Source: Hydrogenophaga palleronii NBRC 102513 (GTDB taxonomy: Bacteria; Pseudomonadota; Gammaproteobacteria; Burkholderiales; Burkholderiaceae_C). From it: DNA of 64,000 nt. The stretch is from NCBI RefSeq assembly GCF_001571225.1, contig NZ_BCTJ01000004.1, positions 1 to 64,000 of the forward strand, written 5' to 3'. Below, one piece after another: positions 40,368 through 50,436 of the stretch. Each line of letters begins with the position of its first letter. The stretch's first letter is position 1. The notes beneath the pieces were generated by a model, which had not been told where the DNA came from, did not search any database, and saw only the letters and a program-made list of their open reading frames with translations. The position numbers and the translations under genes were made by a program.

Positions 40368-41714
40368 CTATTGGTTGTGCATAGCAGGTGCCAAGCGACT
40401 TGGAGGCGTGCCGTCACTGCTTGTGGCCATCTGCTTCTCGTGTCGCAGCCCCAGCCAGACGCTTAGCAGCAGCCATCCCACCGACAACGGTATGGCCACG
40501 ATGGCGATGCCGCTTAAGCTTAGTCCAAGGCCCAGCATGGCGGCATACGACCAACTTCCTACCTGGTCGCCTGCGCGGTAAACCACGGTGTCGATGAAGT
40601 TTTTGGCCTTGTACCGATCTTCCCTCGTCACCGACGTGAAGAGTACTTCTCGGGTAGGCCGGGCCAGTGCAAAGTTACTGACGCGCCGAGCGACTTGCAC
40701 AGCGACGAAAACGGCCACCGTCGAAGACAGGGACAAGGATGAAAACCCGATCACGCTGCACAGAGGCAGCGCGCAGAGTATGACGGTGACTCCCAGCCGT
40801 TTTAGCAGTCTGCCGGTGAGGAACAACTGAAAGACCAGCGTCAGGACGTTCACCCAGAAGTCGATGTCTGCGAAGAAGGCCGTTCGGGCAGCGCGGTCGG
40901 AGAAATTGGCTTCTGCGATGGCCGCTTGCTGAAAGTACAGCACTGTTGAAGTGATCGAGTACAGCAGGATGAACGATGCGATGCCGAGCAGGTACGGGGA
41001 GCGCAGCGTGTGGCTCATTCCAGCGAATACGCCGCCCCCCATCGCGTTTTGGGTTTCCCTGTCTTCCTCGGTACGCTCGAAGTCCTGGCCCATGCGCACC
41101 AGACGACGAGATGCGAAGACCGCCACCTCGAGCAGCAGGATGGCCACCACCATTAGCCACGCCTGTCCCAACGTCGCCACCAGGCCGGAAGTCAGGCTGG
41201 AGCCGGCGATTCCGCCAATGGTCGCGCCTGCGGCCAGAAAACCAAACAACCGCTTGCCTTGTTCAGCATTGAAGACATCCACCATCAACGACCAGAAGAC
41301 AGAGACGACGAAGAGGTTGAAGACGGATACCCAGATGAAAAACGCGCGACCTACCCAGACCTGGTGGGACGGCTCCGCAAGCTTCAGAAGAAGGAGGAAG
41401 ACCACCAGATTCGCCATGAAAAAGCGGTACGTGATGGCGATGAAGCGCTCCCGCGGCCAGTTCCGTACGACGTAGGCAAAGAGCGGATTGATGGCGAGCA
41501 TCGCCACAAGCGTGCCGGTGAACAACCAAGGCAAGTTGCGCACGCCGCCAGCGACCCCGAGTTCATCGCGAATGGGGCGCAGCACATAGTAGGCGAGGAA
41601 GAGAACAAAGACGTACAAGCACGCCCATGCGAGGGCCTTCGCCTCCGATGCGCGGACATCGCCCATGCGTTGTAAGCCACGAAGGAAAAGCGGGCGGGGA
41701 TCGAACTGGGTCAT
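40368..41714 (-). CDS. Membrane carrier of the Npt1/ATP-ADP translocase-like MFS group
   Basis: A 448-residue inner-membrane protein with about 12 hydrophobic segments. The N-terminal block 'LAYYVLRPIRDELGVAGG' and the middle 'FFIWVSVFNLFVVSVFW' are typical of the Npt1/NTT-like carriers found in many free-living Proteobacteria, often annotated simply as MFS transporters. True nucleotide exchange is known mainly from intracellular bacteria, so the substrate here is open. The ATG at 41714 begins the conserved part; the frame is open for 55 further codons upstream. Single-gene unit. Confidence 0.78.
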   Translation of the reverse strand: MTQFDPRPLFLRGLQRMGDVRASEAKALAWACLYVFVLFLAYYVLRPIRDELGVAGGVRNLPWLFTGTLVAMLAINPLFAYVVRNWPRERFIAITYRFFMANLVVFLLLLKLAEPSHQVWVGRAFFIWVSVFNLFVVSVFWSLMVDVFNAEQGKRLFGFLAAGATIGGIAGSSLTSGLVATLGQAWLMVVAILLLEVAVFASRRLVRMGQDFERTEEDRETQNAMGGGVFAGMSHTLRSPYLLGIASFILLYSITSTVLYFQQAAIAEANFSDRAARTAFFADIDFWVNVLTLVFQLFLTGRLLKRLGVTVILCALPLCSVIGFSSLSLSSTVAVFVAVQVARRVSNFALARPTREVLFTSVTREDRYKAKNFIDTVVYRAGDQVGSWSYAAMLGLGLSLSGIAIVAIPLSVGWLLLSVWLGLRHEKQMATSSDGTPPSRLAPAMHNQ

Positions 41715-42115
41715 GGTACTCAGGTGCCTAGGATATGCGCCACACCTGCAGTGTCTTTTACGGTTTTGCTTGCAGGGTGACGTTCCGAGCGGCACGTACC
41801 ACGAACGAAGATCCGAGCAGACGCTGCAGTCGGCGGGGCTCGCTAAACCGAAACAAGCCGGTCGAAATGGCGCCCGCAACGCAGAAATGGTTCAAGGAGA
41901 GGAGCACGAAACGTCAGCAACGTGACCACCGCGATGCCTTTGATGTGCACCTCGGGGACGTCGATCCTCTCCGTATATCATTAAGAATGTACAGGTAATT
42001 GCGGACGATAACTCATTAGATTCGCTAATGAAGGCATGCGGGATTTGGTCGTTATTTTCCAATCGCAGTTCGTGTTAAATCTCAAACGATTGACCATTAC
42101 GAAAGGACTGCAGTC
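41715..42115. other. Divergent promoter region
   Basis: About 400 bases between the carrier gene and the reductase-like gene at 42116. The right half is AT-rich and holds the inverted repeat at 42013. No coding potential is recognised. Confidence 0.5.
42013..42031. promoter_or_regulatory. Inverted repeat, candidate regulator site
   Basis: Arms TCATTAG and CTAATGA with an ATTCG spacer, 85 bases before the ATG at 42116. Its size and T...A symmetry suit a LysR-type site; a LysR gene lies downstream at 42887. Confidence 0.4.
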
Positions 42116-42838
42116 ATGTCAACAACTCGTCGTTCTGTCTTGCTCGCCCTAGGAGCACTGTCCGCTTTCGCGCTCATGCCCAGCATCGGTAGTGCAGCAG
42201 AAAAAATGCGCATTGGCATCATTGGGGCGGGATCCCATGGAGGAACCATTGGGCGTTTGTGGGTGCAAGCGGGCCACGAGGTCATGTTCTCCACGCGTAA
42301 TCCCTCCGAACTGCAAGCGATGGCGACTGAACTGGGTCCACGTGCTTCCGTAGGCACTTCAAAGCAGGCTGCGGAGTTCGGCACCGTCGTGCTATTCGCT
42401 ACGCCTTACAACGCATTGCCCGAGTTAGGGCGTGATTTGGCGCCCGCCCTGCGTGGAAAAATCGTACTGGATGCGACCAATCCGCCACCGGACGAGGGCA
42501 ATCCGTTGTCCCGCGAAGCCTACGCCAACGGTGTTGGCGAGACGTCCGCCAAGTACTTGCCGGGTACACGCTTGGTGCGTGCCTTCAGCGCAACCGATGC
42601 GACGTCAATCAGTGCGTCTTCACGTCGCGAGGGCGAGAAGCTGGGCGTGCCCATTGCCAGTAACGATGCACAGGCCCTTAAAGTTGCTGCGCAGCTGGTA
42701 CGCGATGCTGGCAGCGAACCCGTGATTACCGGCGACCTGCCCACTGCGCGTACCTTCCAGCGAGGTGGTGCCGGATTCAGGGCCAATACCGATGCCGCAG
42801 CCCTGCGCAAGCTGCTGAGTTTGCCGCCTGGCGCATGA
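42116..42838 (+). CDS. NADP-binding F420-dependent-oxidoreductase-like protein with Tat signal
   Basis: A 240-residue protein. The first about 28 residues form a twin-arginine signal (TTRRSVLLALG, ending GSAAE). A Rossmann domain follows (IGIIGAGSHGGTIG, then STRNPSEL with an Arg that suggests NADP). The rest matches the 'NADPH-dependent F420 reductase-like' family (DATNPPPDEG). AAGGA precedes the ATG by nine bases. Export of such an enzyme is unusual. It is convergent with the LysR gene. Confidence 0.8.
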   Translation: MSTTRRSVLLALGALSAFALMPSIGSAAEKMRIGIIGAGSHGGTIGRLWVQAGHEVMFSTRNPSELQAMATELGPRASVGTSKQAAEFGTVVLFATPYNALPELGRDLAPALRGKIVLDATNPPPDEGNPLSREAYANGVGETSAKYLPGTRLVRAFSATDATSISASSRREGEKLGVPIASNDAQALKVAAQLVRDAGSEPVITGDLPTARTFQRGGAGFRANTDAAALRKLLSLPPGA

Positions 42839-42886
42839 GCCTCTCGCAAACTACCTTTGATCTTAAGGATCGAAAGTGACCATCGA

Positions 42887-43768
42887 TCACTGTTCCTTCA
42901 GCGCCTGGACGACAAGCATCAGTGCTGGCGAGGCGCTACGGCTTGCGTAGTAGAGATGGTGGCCGGGATAGACCATGGCCCAGGTGTCGAGAACGGTGAC
43001 CAACTCGCCCCTGGCAAGGTGATCTTTGACAAAGTTGACAGAGGCCCAAGCCAGTCCTTGGCCGCCCACGGCGGCCATGACGGCAAGCGCCGTCGTGTTG
43101 AACACGAGTTGACCACTGGGGTGAACATTGATGGTCTTGCCGCGACGCTGGAATTCCCAGGCTAACACGCCTCCATGTGTGGGAAGGCGCAATGCGATGC
43201 AGTCATGTTTTGTGAGGTCTTCTGGTGTCCGAGGCGTGCTCCGGGACGTCAGATACTCAGGGCTTGCAACAACAGCCATGCGAAGTTCGGGTGCCATGCG
43301 CACCGCGATCATGTCCTTGGCGACGTCGTTTCCGAGACGGACCCCGATGTCGAAGCGTTCCGCCACGATATCGATAAAGCGGTTGTCGCTGCTGATTTCG
43401 ACCTTGATGTCGGGATGGCTTGGCAGCCAGGGCTGAAGACGTGGCCAGACCAATGTCTGCACGGCACTTTCGGTGGCGCTGATACGCACTGTGCCGGCGG
43501 GCTTGCCGCGCAGGTCCCCGAGCACGGCCAGCTCAGCCTCGATGTCCGCGAAGCGGGGAGCGACTGTCTGATACAGCCGTTCACCCGCTTCGGTTGGTGA
43601 GACGCTACGCGTCGTGCGATTCAGCAGTTTGAGCTCCAGGCGGGTTTCCAGGGCGCGGATGGTCTGGCTGAGCGCGGATTGCGATACGCCCATCTGCGCC
43701 GCAGCGCGGGTGAAGCTGCGCTCGCGTACAACTGTCGCGAAGGCCGCCAGTTCATCAAATCTCGCCAT
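42887..43768 (-). CDS. LysR-family transcriptional regulator
   Basis: A 293-residue LysR protein: helix-turn-helix at residues 1-60 (SFTRAAAQMGVSQSALSQTI) and a C-terminal effector domain. It is divergent from the aldo/keto reductase gene at 43887 and so probably controls the operon 43,887-49,187. The 118-base gap carries a spaced inverted repeat that may be its binding region. Confidence 0.92.
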   Translation of the reverse strand: MARFDELAAFATVVRERSFTRAAAQMGVSQSALSQTIRALETRLELKLLNRTTRSVSPTEAGERLYQTVAPRFADIEAELAVLGDLRGKPAGTVRISATESAVQTLVWPRLQPWLPSHPDIKVEISSDNRFIDIVAERFDIGVRLGNDVAKDMIAVRMAPELRMAVVASPEYLTSRSTPRTPEDLTKHDCIALRLPTHGGVLAWEFQRRGKTINVHPSGQLVFNTTALAVMAAVGGQGLAWASVNFVKDHLARGELVTVLDTWAMVYPGHHLYYASRSASPALMLVVQALKEQ

Positions 43769-43776
43769 GGATTCGT

Positions 43777-43839
43777 CGTCCTGATTGATTAGATTGGATT
43801 ATGAGTTTATCCCGATTTAGCAGTCTATTCATCAGGACG
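43777..43839. promoter_or_regulatory. Spaced inverted repeat in the LysR/AKR divergent promoter
   Basis: CGTCCTGAT (43777-43785) and ATCAGGACG (43831-43839), perfect 9-base arms 45 bases apart, flank the AT-rich centre of the divergent promoter. This could be a pair of half-sites for a LysR tetramer. Confidence 0.4.
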
Positions 43840-43874
43840 AAGGAGGTTTAAATTTGAACACCTCTGCAATTTAG

Positions 43875-44870
<996 letters not shown>

Positions 44871-44991
44871 ATACAGCAGAAATCGCTGGTCATTGGAAGG
44901 TGCCACGGGATTTCTCGTGGCTTTTCATTGGGCTTCGACGGACATCGTCGCGAAATGCAGGCGCAACCTTATTGCGGAGAACTAACCCACC

Positions 44992-45465
44992 ATGAGCACT
45001 CTGAACATCAATGGCCGTTCACAAACGGTCGACGTCGATCCCAGCACGCCGATCCTTTGGGCGCTGCGCGACACGCTGGGGCTAACCGGCACCAAGTTCG
45101 GCTGTGGCGCAGCGCTTTGCGGCGCCTGTACCGTGCACCTGGATGGGCAGGCTATCCGCTCCTGCATCACGCCCCTGTCGGCGGCAGAGGGCAAGGCCAT
45201 CACGACGATCGAGGCAGCGACTGATGGCAGCGATCCGGTCGGCGCCGCCGTGCATGCGGCGTGGGTCAAGCACGACGTGGCGCAGTGCGGTTACTGCCAG
45301 AGCGGCCAGATCATGAGTGCGACGGCCTTTCTCAAGGCGCAACCCAAAGGTAAAGCTCCCACGGCCTCCGAAATCGATTCGGCCATGGCGGGCAACATCT
45401 GTCGCTGCGGCACCTACGCCCGCATCCGCACCGCAGTGGCCGATGCAGCCCAAACCCTGGTCTGA
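44992..45465 (+). CDS. [2Fe-2S] subunit of a xanthine-oxidase-type molybdenum hydroxylase (IorA-like)
   Basis: A 157-residue iron-sulfur subunit with two clusters: the plant-ferredoxin-type site (Cys residues in 'KFGCGAALCGACTV' and 'RSCITPL') and the second site ('AQCGYCQSGQ' and 'NICRCGTYAR'). It passes electrons from the molybdenum subunit at 45479. It has no signal, so it is presumably co-exported with the Tat-signal-bearing partner. Similar pairs are called isoquinoline 1-oxidoreductase or aldehyde dehydrogenase. Confidence 0.93.
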   Translation: MSTLNINGRSQTVDVDPSTPILWALRDTLGLTGTKFGCGAALCGACTVHLDGQAIRSCITPLSAAEGKAITTIEAATDGSDPVGAAVHAAWVKHDVAQCGYCQSGQIMSATAFLKAQPKGKAPTASEIDSAMAGNICRCGTYARIRTAVADAAQTLV

Positions 45466-45478
45466 TCGGAGCGCCATC

Positions 45479-47719
45479 ATGTTGAACGAATGCTTTCCAA
45501 GCGAACTCCCGCGCGCATTGCAGCACCTGCTGGAGCGTGACGAGCCTGCGGGGTCTGCCACTTACCCACGCCGCAGCTTTCTGAAGATGCTCGGCGTCGG
45601 TGGGTTGGCACTAGGTGCATTTCCCCACCTGGCCATGGCGCAAGCGACCGGCGATGTCGTCGCCACGGCGCTCAAGCCGCAAGAGCAGCCCAGCGCGTTC
45701 GTACAGATCGCGCCCAACGGCGAGGTCACGGTGACCATCAACCGGCTGGAGTTCGGCCAGGGCGTCCAAACCGGCCTGCCAATGATTCTGGCCGAAGAGC
45801 TTGATGCCGACTGGAGCCTCGTGCGCAGCCGCAACGGCACTGAGTCGGCCGCCTACCACGACCCGCGTGCCGGCATGCATCTCACGGGCGGCTCCAACTC
45901 GATCAAGAACAGCTACACGCAGTACCGCGAGCTCGGCGCTCGCGCACGTGCCATGCTGCTAGCGGCTGCCGCCACTCGCTGGAACGTGGACGTGTCTAGC
46001 CTTCGCACGCAGGCCGGCATGGTGATGGGCCCGGATGGCCGCCAAGCGAGCTATGGCGACCTGGCCGAGGCTGCGATGGCGCTGCCAGTTCCCGAGAAGG
46101 TGACGCTCAAGGACCCCAAGGCGTTTCGCATCATCGGCAAGGCCACTACCCGCATCGATGCCAAGGCCAAGAGCAGCGGGCAGCAAGATTTCGGCATCGA
46201 CATGCGCTTGCCAGGCCAAGTCACAGCCGTGGTGGCCCGACCGCCGGTGTTCGGTGCGAAGCTGGTGTCGATCGACGACAGCGCGGCCCGCGCTCTCAAA
46301 GGCGTCAAGGCAGTGCTGCGCGTGCCCTTCGATGGTGGCACAGAGGGCGTTGCCGTCATAGCCGACGGTTACTGGCCGGCCAAACAGGGGCGCGACGCGC
46401 TCAAGCTGGAGTGGGACACCGACAGCGTTGAGAAGGTGGACAGCGACAAGCAGCTGGTGCAGTACCGCGAGCTGGCAGAACGTCCGGGTCCTCGGCACTT
46501 CGACGCCGACATGGCGCCATTGGCGACAGCTCCGCATCAAATCGAAGCCGAGTTCGTGTTCCCGTACCTTGCGCATGCTCCCATGGAACCGCTGAACTGC
46601 ACGGTCCAGCTGTCGGAAGGACGCGCCGATCTCTGGGTAGGCACACAATTCGCAGGCGTTGACGCTGCTGCTGCGGCGCGCGTCCTCGGACTCAAACCGG
46701 AACAGGTGCAGGTCAAGGTGCAGACGGCGGGTGGCGGTTTCGGCCGGCGGGGCCAAGGCAGCAGCGACATCGTGGTTCTCGCGTGCGAAGTCGCCAAGGC
46801 CGCACGGTCGGCCGGGCTCAACGTTCCGGTGCGCACCCTGTGGAGCCGCGAGGATGACATCAAGGGCGGCTACTACCGACCCATGCACCTGCACCGCGCA
46901 CGCATCGGCTTTGACGACAAAGGCAAGGTGCTGGCGTGGGATCACGTGCTTGTCGGGCAGTCCATCATCACAGGCACCATGTTCGCGTCTGGCGTGAAGA
47001 ACGGCATCGACCGCACGGCGGTGGAAGGCATGCGCAGTCCCTATCCGCTGCCGATGCGCCTGACGGTGCACCACCCCAAAGTTAACGTACCGGTGCTGTG
47101 GTGGCGCAGCGTGGGCTCCACGCACACGGCTTTTGTCATGGAAACGCTGCTCGACGACATCGCGCGGACGACCAAACAAGATCCGGTCGCCTACCGCATG
47201 GCGCTGTTCGGTGATCAGAACCCGCGTCACCGCGCTGCGCTGCAATTGGCCGTCGACCAAAGCGGCTATGGCAAAACCAAACTGCCTGAGGGCCGTGCCT
47301 GGGGCGTGGCAGTGCACGAGTCTTTCAGTTCGGTGGTGGCCTACGTAGTCGAAGCTTCGGTCCGGGACGGCCAGCCCGTGCTGAACCGCGTCACGGCCGG
47401 CGTGCACTGCAATCTGGCGGTGAATCCACGCAGTGTGGAAGCCCAGGTCCAAGGCGCCGCCGTAATGGGGCTGTCGATGTGCTTGCCGGGAGGCGCCATC
47501 ACCCTGAAGGACGGCGAGGTGCAGCAAAGCAACTTCGGCGACTTCAGCGTTCCGCGCATCACCGACATGCCGGAATTCGCCGTGCATATCGTGCCGAGCG
47601 CCGAGCCACCAACCGGGATGGGTGAGCCGGGTCTGCCGCCGTTGGCGCCAGCCTTCGCGAACGCCATCGCCCAACTGACAGGCAAGCCACTGCGCACGCT
47701 GCCCTTCAAGTTGACCTGA
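45479..47719 (+). CDS. Molybdopterin-binding subunit of molybdenum hydroxylase, Tat-exported (IorB-like)
   Basis: A 746-residue large subunit. A Tat signal lies at about residues 30-58 (YPRRSFLKMLGVGG, ending LAMAQA). Cofactor-binding blocks follow, including 'AGGGFGRRGQGSSD', and the catalytic glutamate is in 'GMGEPGLPPLAP' near the C-terminus. GGAG eight bases upstream supports the ATG at 45479. There is no FAD subunit gene; electrons probably leave via the cytochrome c at 48816, as in IorAB-type enzymes. It should oxidise an aldehyde or N-heterocycle in the periplasm. Confidence 0.93.
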   Translation: MLNECFPSELPRALQHLLERDEPAGSATYPRRSFLKMLGVGGLALGAFPHLAMAQATGDVVATALKPQEQPSAFVQIAPNGEVTVTINRLEFGQGVQTGLPMILAEELDADWSLVRSRNGTESAAYHDPRAGMHLTGGSNSIKNSYTQYRELGARARAMLLAAAATRWNVDVSSLRTQAGMVMGPDGRQASYGDLAEAAMALPVPEKVTLKDPKAFRIIGKATTRIDAKAKSSGQQDFGIDMRLPGQVTAVVARPPVFGAKLVSIDDSAARALKGVKAVLRVPFDGGTEGVAVIADGYWPAKQGRDALKLEWDTDSVEKVDSDKQLVQYRELAERPGPRHFDADMAPLATAPHQIEAEFVFPYLAHAPMEPLNCTVQLSEGRADLWVGTQFAGVDAAAAARVLGLKPEQVQVKVQTAGGGFGRRGQGSSDIVVLACEVAKAARSAGLNVPVRTLWSREDDIKGGYYRPMHLHRARIGFDDKGKVLAWDHVLVGQSIITGTMFASGVKNGIDRTAVEGMRSPYPLPMRLTVHHPKVNVPVLWWRSVGSTHTAFVMETLLDDIARTTKQDPVAYRMALFGDQNPRHRAALQLAVDQSGYGKTKLPEGRAWGVAVHESFSSVVAYVVEASVRDGQPVLNRVTAGVHCNLAVNPRSVEAQVQGAAVMGLSMCLPGGAITLKDGEVQQSNFGDFSVPRITDMPEFAVHIVPSAEPPTGMGEPGLPPLAPAFANAIAQLTGKPLRTLPFKLT

Positions 47720-48804
47720 TGGGTGAGGCGATGGAGGACCTCGACACCCTGGTGCTACGCATGGTGCAGGACTGGCAACTTGGCGGTATTCCCGTGGTGC
47801 TCGTGACCGTGGCACGCACCTGGGGCTCTTCCCCACGACCGCCGGGATCGCTCATGGCGATCAACGATCAGGGAGTGACCGTCGGATCGGTGTCAGGCGG
47901 TTGCATCGAGGACGATCTGATCGACAAGGTGAGGCAGGACGGCATCCAGGCCCTGTGCGCAGCCTCTCGACCATCCGTCCTGCGCTATGGCATTTCGGCT
48001 GACGAGGCCCACCGCTTTGGTCTGCCCTGTGGCGGAACCATCGAGCTGGTGCTGGAGGCGGTCTCTACGCTCAGTCGCATCGACGATCTTCTGGTTGCCT
48101 GCCGGCGTAGACGCTCGACGCGACGCGTGCTCGACCTGCAGACGGGCGAGGTCACGCTCGACGATGGAGATCGCGATGGCGTGCCCAGCCTCGACGCGCA
48201 TTCTTTGACGACCTTTCTCGGGCCGCAGATCCGACTGATCATCATTGGTGCTGGCGATCTTCCCAGATATGTCTGCCAGATCGCCTTGAGCCTGGGGTTC
48301 GAGGTGATCGTCTGCGATCCACGCGAGCAGCACGAGACCTGGGACCTGGACGGTGTGACCATGAGCCGGGAGATGCCGGATGACCTGGTGCGTCGCCTGC
48401 AGCCTGATTCGCGCACGGCGGTGGTCACCTTGACCCATGACCCAAAGATGGATGATCTCGCCCTGCTCGAAGCCCTCGATTCGAGCGCGTTCTATATCGG
48501 AGCGATCGGCTCGCGCCGCAACACGCAGAGCCGTCGATCCCGGCTCAAGGAACACTTTGGGTTTTCGGACGCGGCACTCAGCAAGCTACGCGGCCCGGCC
48601 GGCCTCTACATCGGAAGCAAAACCCCAGCCGAAATCGCGCTGTCCATCATGGCCGAGATCGTGGCCGCCAAGAATGGCGTGGAGCTCGGTGAATCCGTGC
48701 AAACGGCGAAGGACAAAGCGCAGAGTGTGGCTCGTCCACCAAGAGCTGCTATCAGCGAAACCACACCAGTGATGCCTCCGATTCTCTATCTCAACCTGTC
48801 TTAA
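47719..48804 (+). CDS. xdhC: XdhC/CoxF-family molybdenum-cofactor insertion protein
   Basis: A 361-residue XdhC-family protein. The N-terminal part has 'VGSVSGGCIEDDLIDKV', and the Rossmann part 'RLIIIGAGDLPRYVCQIAL' binds a nucleotide. The family sulfurates the molybdenum cofactor and loads it onto the hydroxylase. Its start shares one base with the stop of the large subunit, so they are co-translated. A C-terminal tail of about 40 residues is variable. Confidence 0.9.
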   Translation: MGEAMEDLDTLVLRMVQDWQLGGIPVVLVTVARTWGSSPRPPGSLMAINDQGVTVGSVSGGCIEDDLIDKVRQDGIQALCAASRPSVLRYGISADEAHRFGLPCGGTIELVLEAVSTLSRIDDLLVACRRRRSTRRVLDLQTGEVTLDDGDRDGVPSLDAHSLTTFLGPQIRLIIIGAGDLPRYVCQIALSLGFEVIVCDPREQHETWDLDGVTMSREMPDDLVRRLQPDSRTAVVTLTHDPKMDDLALLEALDSSAFYIGAIGSRRNTQSRRSRLKEHFGFSDAALSKLRGPAGLYIGSKTPAEIALSIMAEIVAAKNGVELGESVQTAKDKAQSVARPPRAAISETTPVMPPILYLNLS

Positions 48805-48815
48805 AGAGAAAAACA

Positions 48816-49187
48816 ATGAAGATCCCCACAAGCTCGTGCAAAGCCACATGGCTTACGCCATTCACGTGCCGCGCAGCAATCGCCTCATTCGCCATGGTCT
48901 TGACGGCGGGTGCCCTGTGGCCGGGTCATGCCATAGCGAACCAGGCCCTGGTGCAGAAGAACGCCTGCATTGCCTGTCACCAGCCCGCGACGCGGGTCGT
49001 TGGCCCCTCTTGGAAAGAGATCACTGAAAAGTACAGCGACGGCAAAATCACCGCCGAGCAACTTGCCGCGAACATCAAGGGAGGTAGTTCTGGCAAGTGG
49101 GGAGCGATGCCTATGCCGCCTCAGCTGCAGGTGTCCGAAGCGGACCTGAAGACGATCGCACAGTGGTTGCTCGACGGCGCGAAGTGA
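48816..49187 (+). CDS. Class I cytochrome c
   Basis: A 123-residue protein with an N-terminal signal (hydrophobic about residues 20-40, ending HAIAN). The haem motif is CIACH (near residue 51) and the axial Met is probably in 'GAMPMPPQ'. It lies 11 bases after xdhC. It is the likely electron acceptor for the exported molybdenum hydroxylase, linking it to the respiratory chain. Confidence 0.93.
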   Translation: MKIPTSSCKATWLTPFTCRAAIASFAMVLTAGALWPGHAIANQALVQKNACIACHQPATRVVGPSWKEITEKYSDGKITAEQLAANIKGGSSGKWGAMPMPPQLQVSEADLKTIAQWLLDGAK

Positions 49188-49365
49188 TCGCACGGGCGAA
49201 GCGCCTGACCTCTTTCGAGACCTTGAGGGTGGGACGTCGCTTCACCCAATGCGACAGCAAGGGCGTTTAGATAGTGCCACTGCGTGACCTGGGCCAAGAG
49301 AGTTGGTGGTCCGGCGTCCACGCGATAAAGAAGCTCTGCCATCCGCGACGGCAGAGCCGGCCGCA

Positions 49366-50436
49366 TCAGACGCGCGCCGCGAGCCAGTCCAGCACGAGCT
49401 TCGGATTCTTTCCAAAGTAGTTGTACCCCTCGAAGCGCTTGTCCGTTCCTTCGATCCAGAACAGCGTCTTGTCCTTGGCCGAGATCGTGTCATAGATCTC
49501 CTGCACGTTCGAAGGTTTGGTCAGGAAGTCCTCGCGCACCTGGGCAACCAGGGTCGGTAGCTTTACGGCTTTCGCGTACTCCATGGGCCACACGTCGGCC
49601 AGGTGGTAGCCCGTGCGTCGGTGAAGCGCCGCGTCGAACAGCGCCACACCATTGGCGATCTTCTGGTTCTCGACGGCCGTTGCCACGAATACGGCCGGCG
49701 ATACCGGCTGCAGCGCGATCATGGCCTTGATGTGTGCGAACTCCTCCGGGTGCTTGTGCATGCCCACAATGCTAGCGTTGGCCCCCAGGCAGCGGCTGTA
49801 GAGCGCGGTGCGCATGTTGCGGGTGTCGGTTCGCGACTTTGCATAGCGCATGGAACCGATCACATCCCGGTACTCCAGCACGCCATGGCCGTTGATACCG
49901 CCGCTGCCCGTGCCGCTGCGTCCGTGATTACGCATGTCGTAGGTGAGGATGTTGTAGCCGGCGTCGTGCAGGATCTTGTACTCCGGCAGAAAGTTCACTT
50001 CAAAGCCACCGAAGTCCTGCCACGGAGCCAGATGCCCCGGATAGCCGTAGCGGTTGCACGGCATTGGATGGTTGAAGATCAGCAGCTTGTCCGAATTGGC
50101 GGGAATGAACCAGCCCTCGATCGGCACGCCATCCATGGCCGGGAAAAAGATCTCCTCAAACTCAAGGCCGTACTCATGTGGCCAGCGCAGGATGGGCGTG
50201 CGCGTCGAATGGGCCATGAGGTCAGCCATGCCGTTGATGAAGGCCTCCGACTTCGCATCCGCTGCCACGGGGGCGTTGACTGCAGCGGTCTGTCCGATGC
50301 CAGCGGCTCTGGCGCCGGATGCGGCCATCGCCATCAGGGGCAGTGCAGCCAGTGATGCACTTGCCTTCAGCACTTGGCGGCGGCTGTGTGAACTTGCGCC
50401 GTCGCCTGAGGCGAGGCCGTCGATGTCATTGCTCAT
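49366..50436 (-). CDS. Alpha/beta hydrolase with Tat signal
   Basis: A 356-residue hydrolase. A clear twin-arginine signal is present (SHSRRQVLKASAS, ending GARAAG). The fold is supported by 'LIFNHPMPCNRYGYPGH' (oxyanion region) and 'YDMRNHGRSGTG'. The nucleophile position appears to be Cys in 'LYSRCLGANASI', similar to the hydrolase at 29061. Its start overlaps the stop of the azoreductase gene (ATGA). Last gene of the leftward group from 55,977. Confidence 0.8.
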   Translation of the reverse strand: MSNDIDGLASGDGASSHSRRQVLKASASLAALPLMAMAASGARAAGIGQTAAVNAPVAADAKSEAFINGMADLMAHSTRTPILRWPHEYGLEFEEIFFPAMDGVPIEGWFIPANSDKLLIFNHPMPCNRYGYPGHLAPWQDFGGFEVNFLPEYKILHDAGYNILTYDMRNHGRSGTGSGGINGHGVLEYRDVIGSMRYAKSRTDTRNMRTALYSRCLGANASIVGMHKHPEEFAHIKAMIALQPVSPAVFVATAVENQKIANGVALFDAALHRRTGYHLADVWPMEYAKAVKLPTLVAQVREDFLTKPSNVQEIYDTISAKDKTLFWIEGTDKRFEGYNYFGKNPKLVLDWLAARV

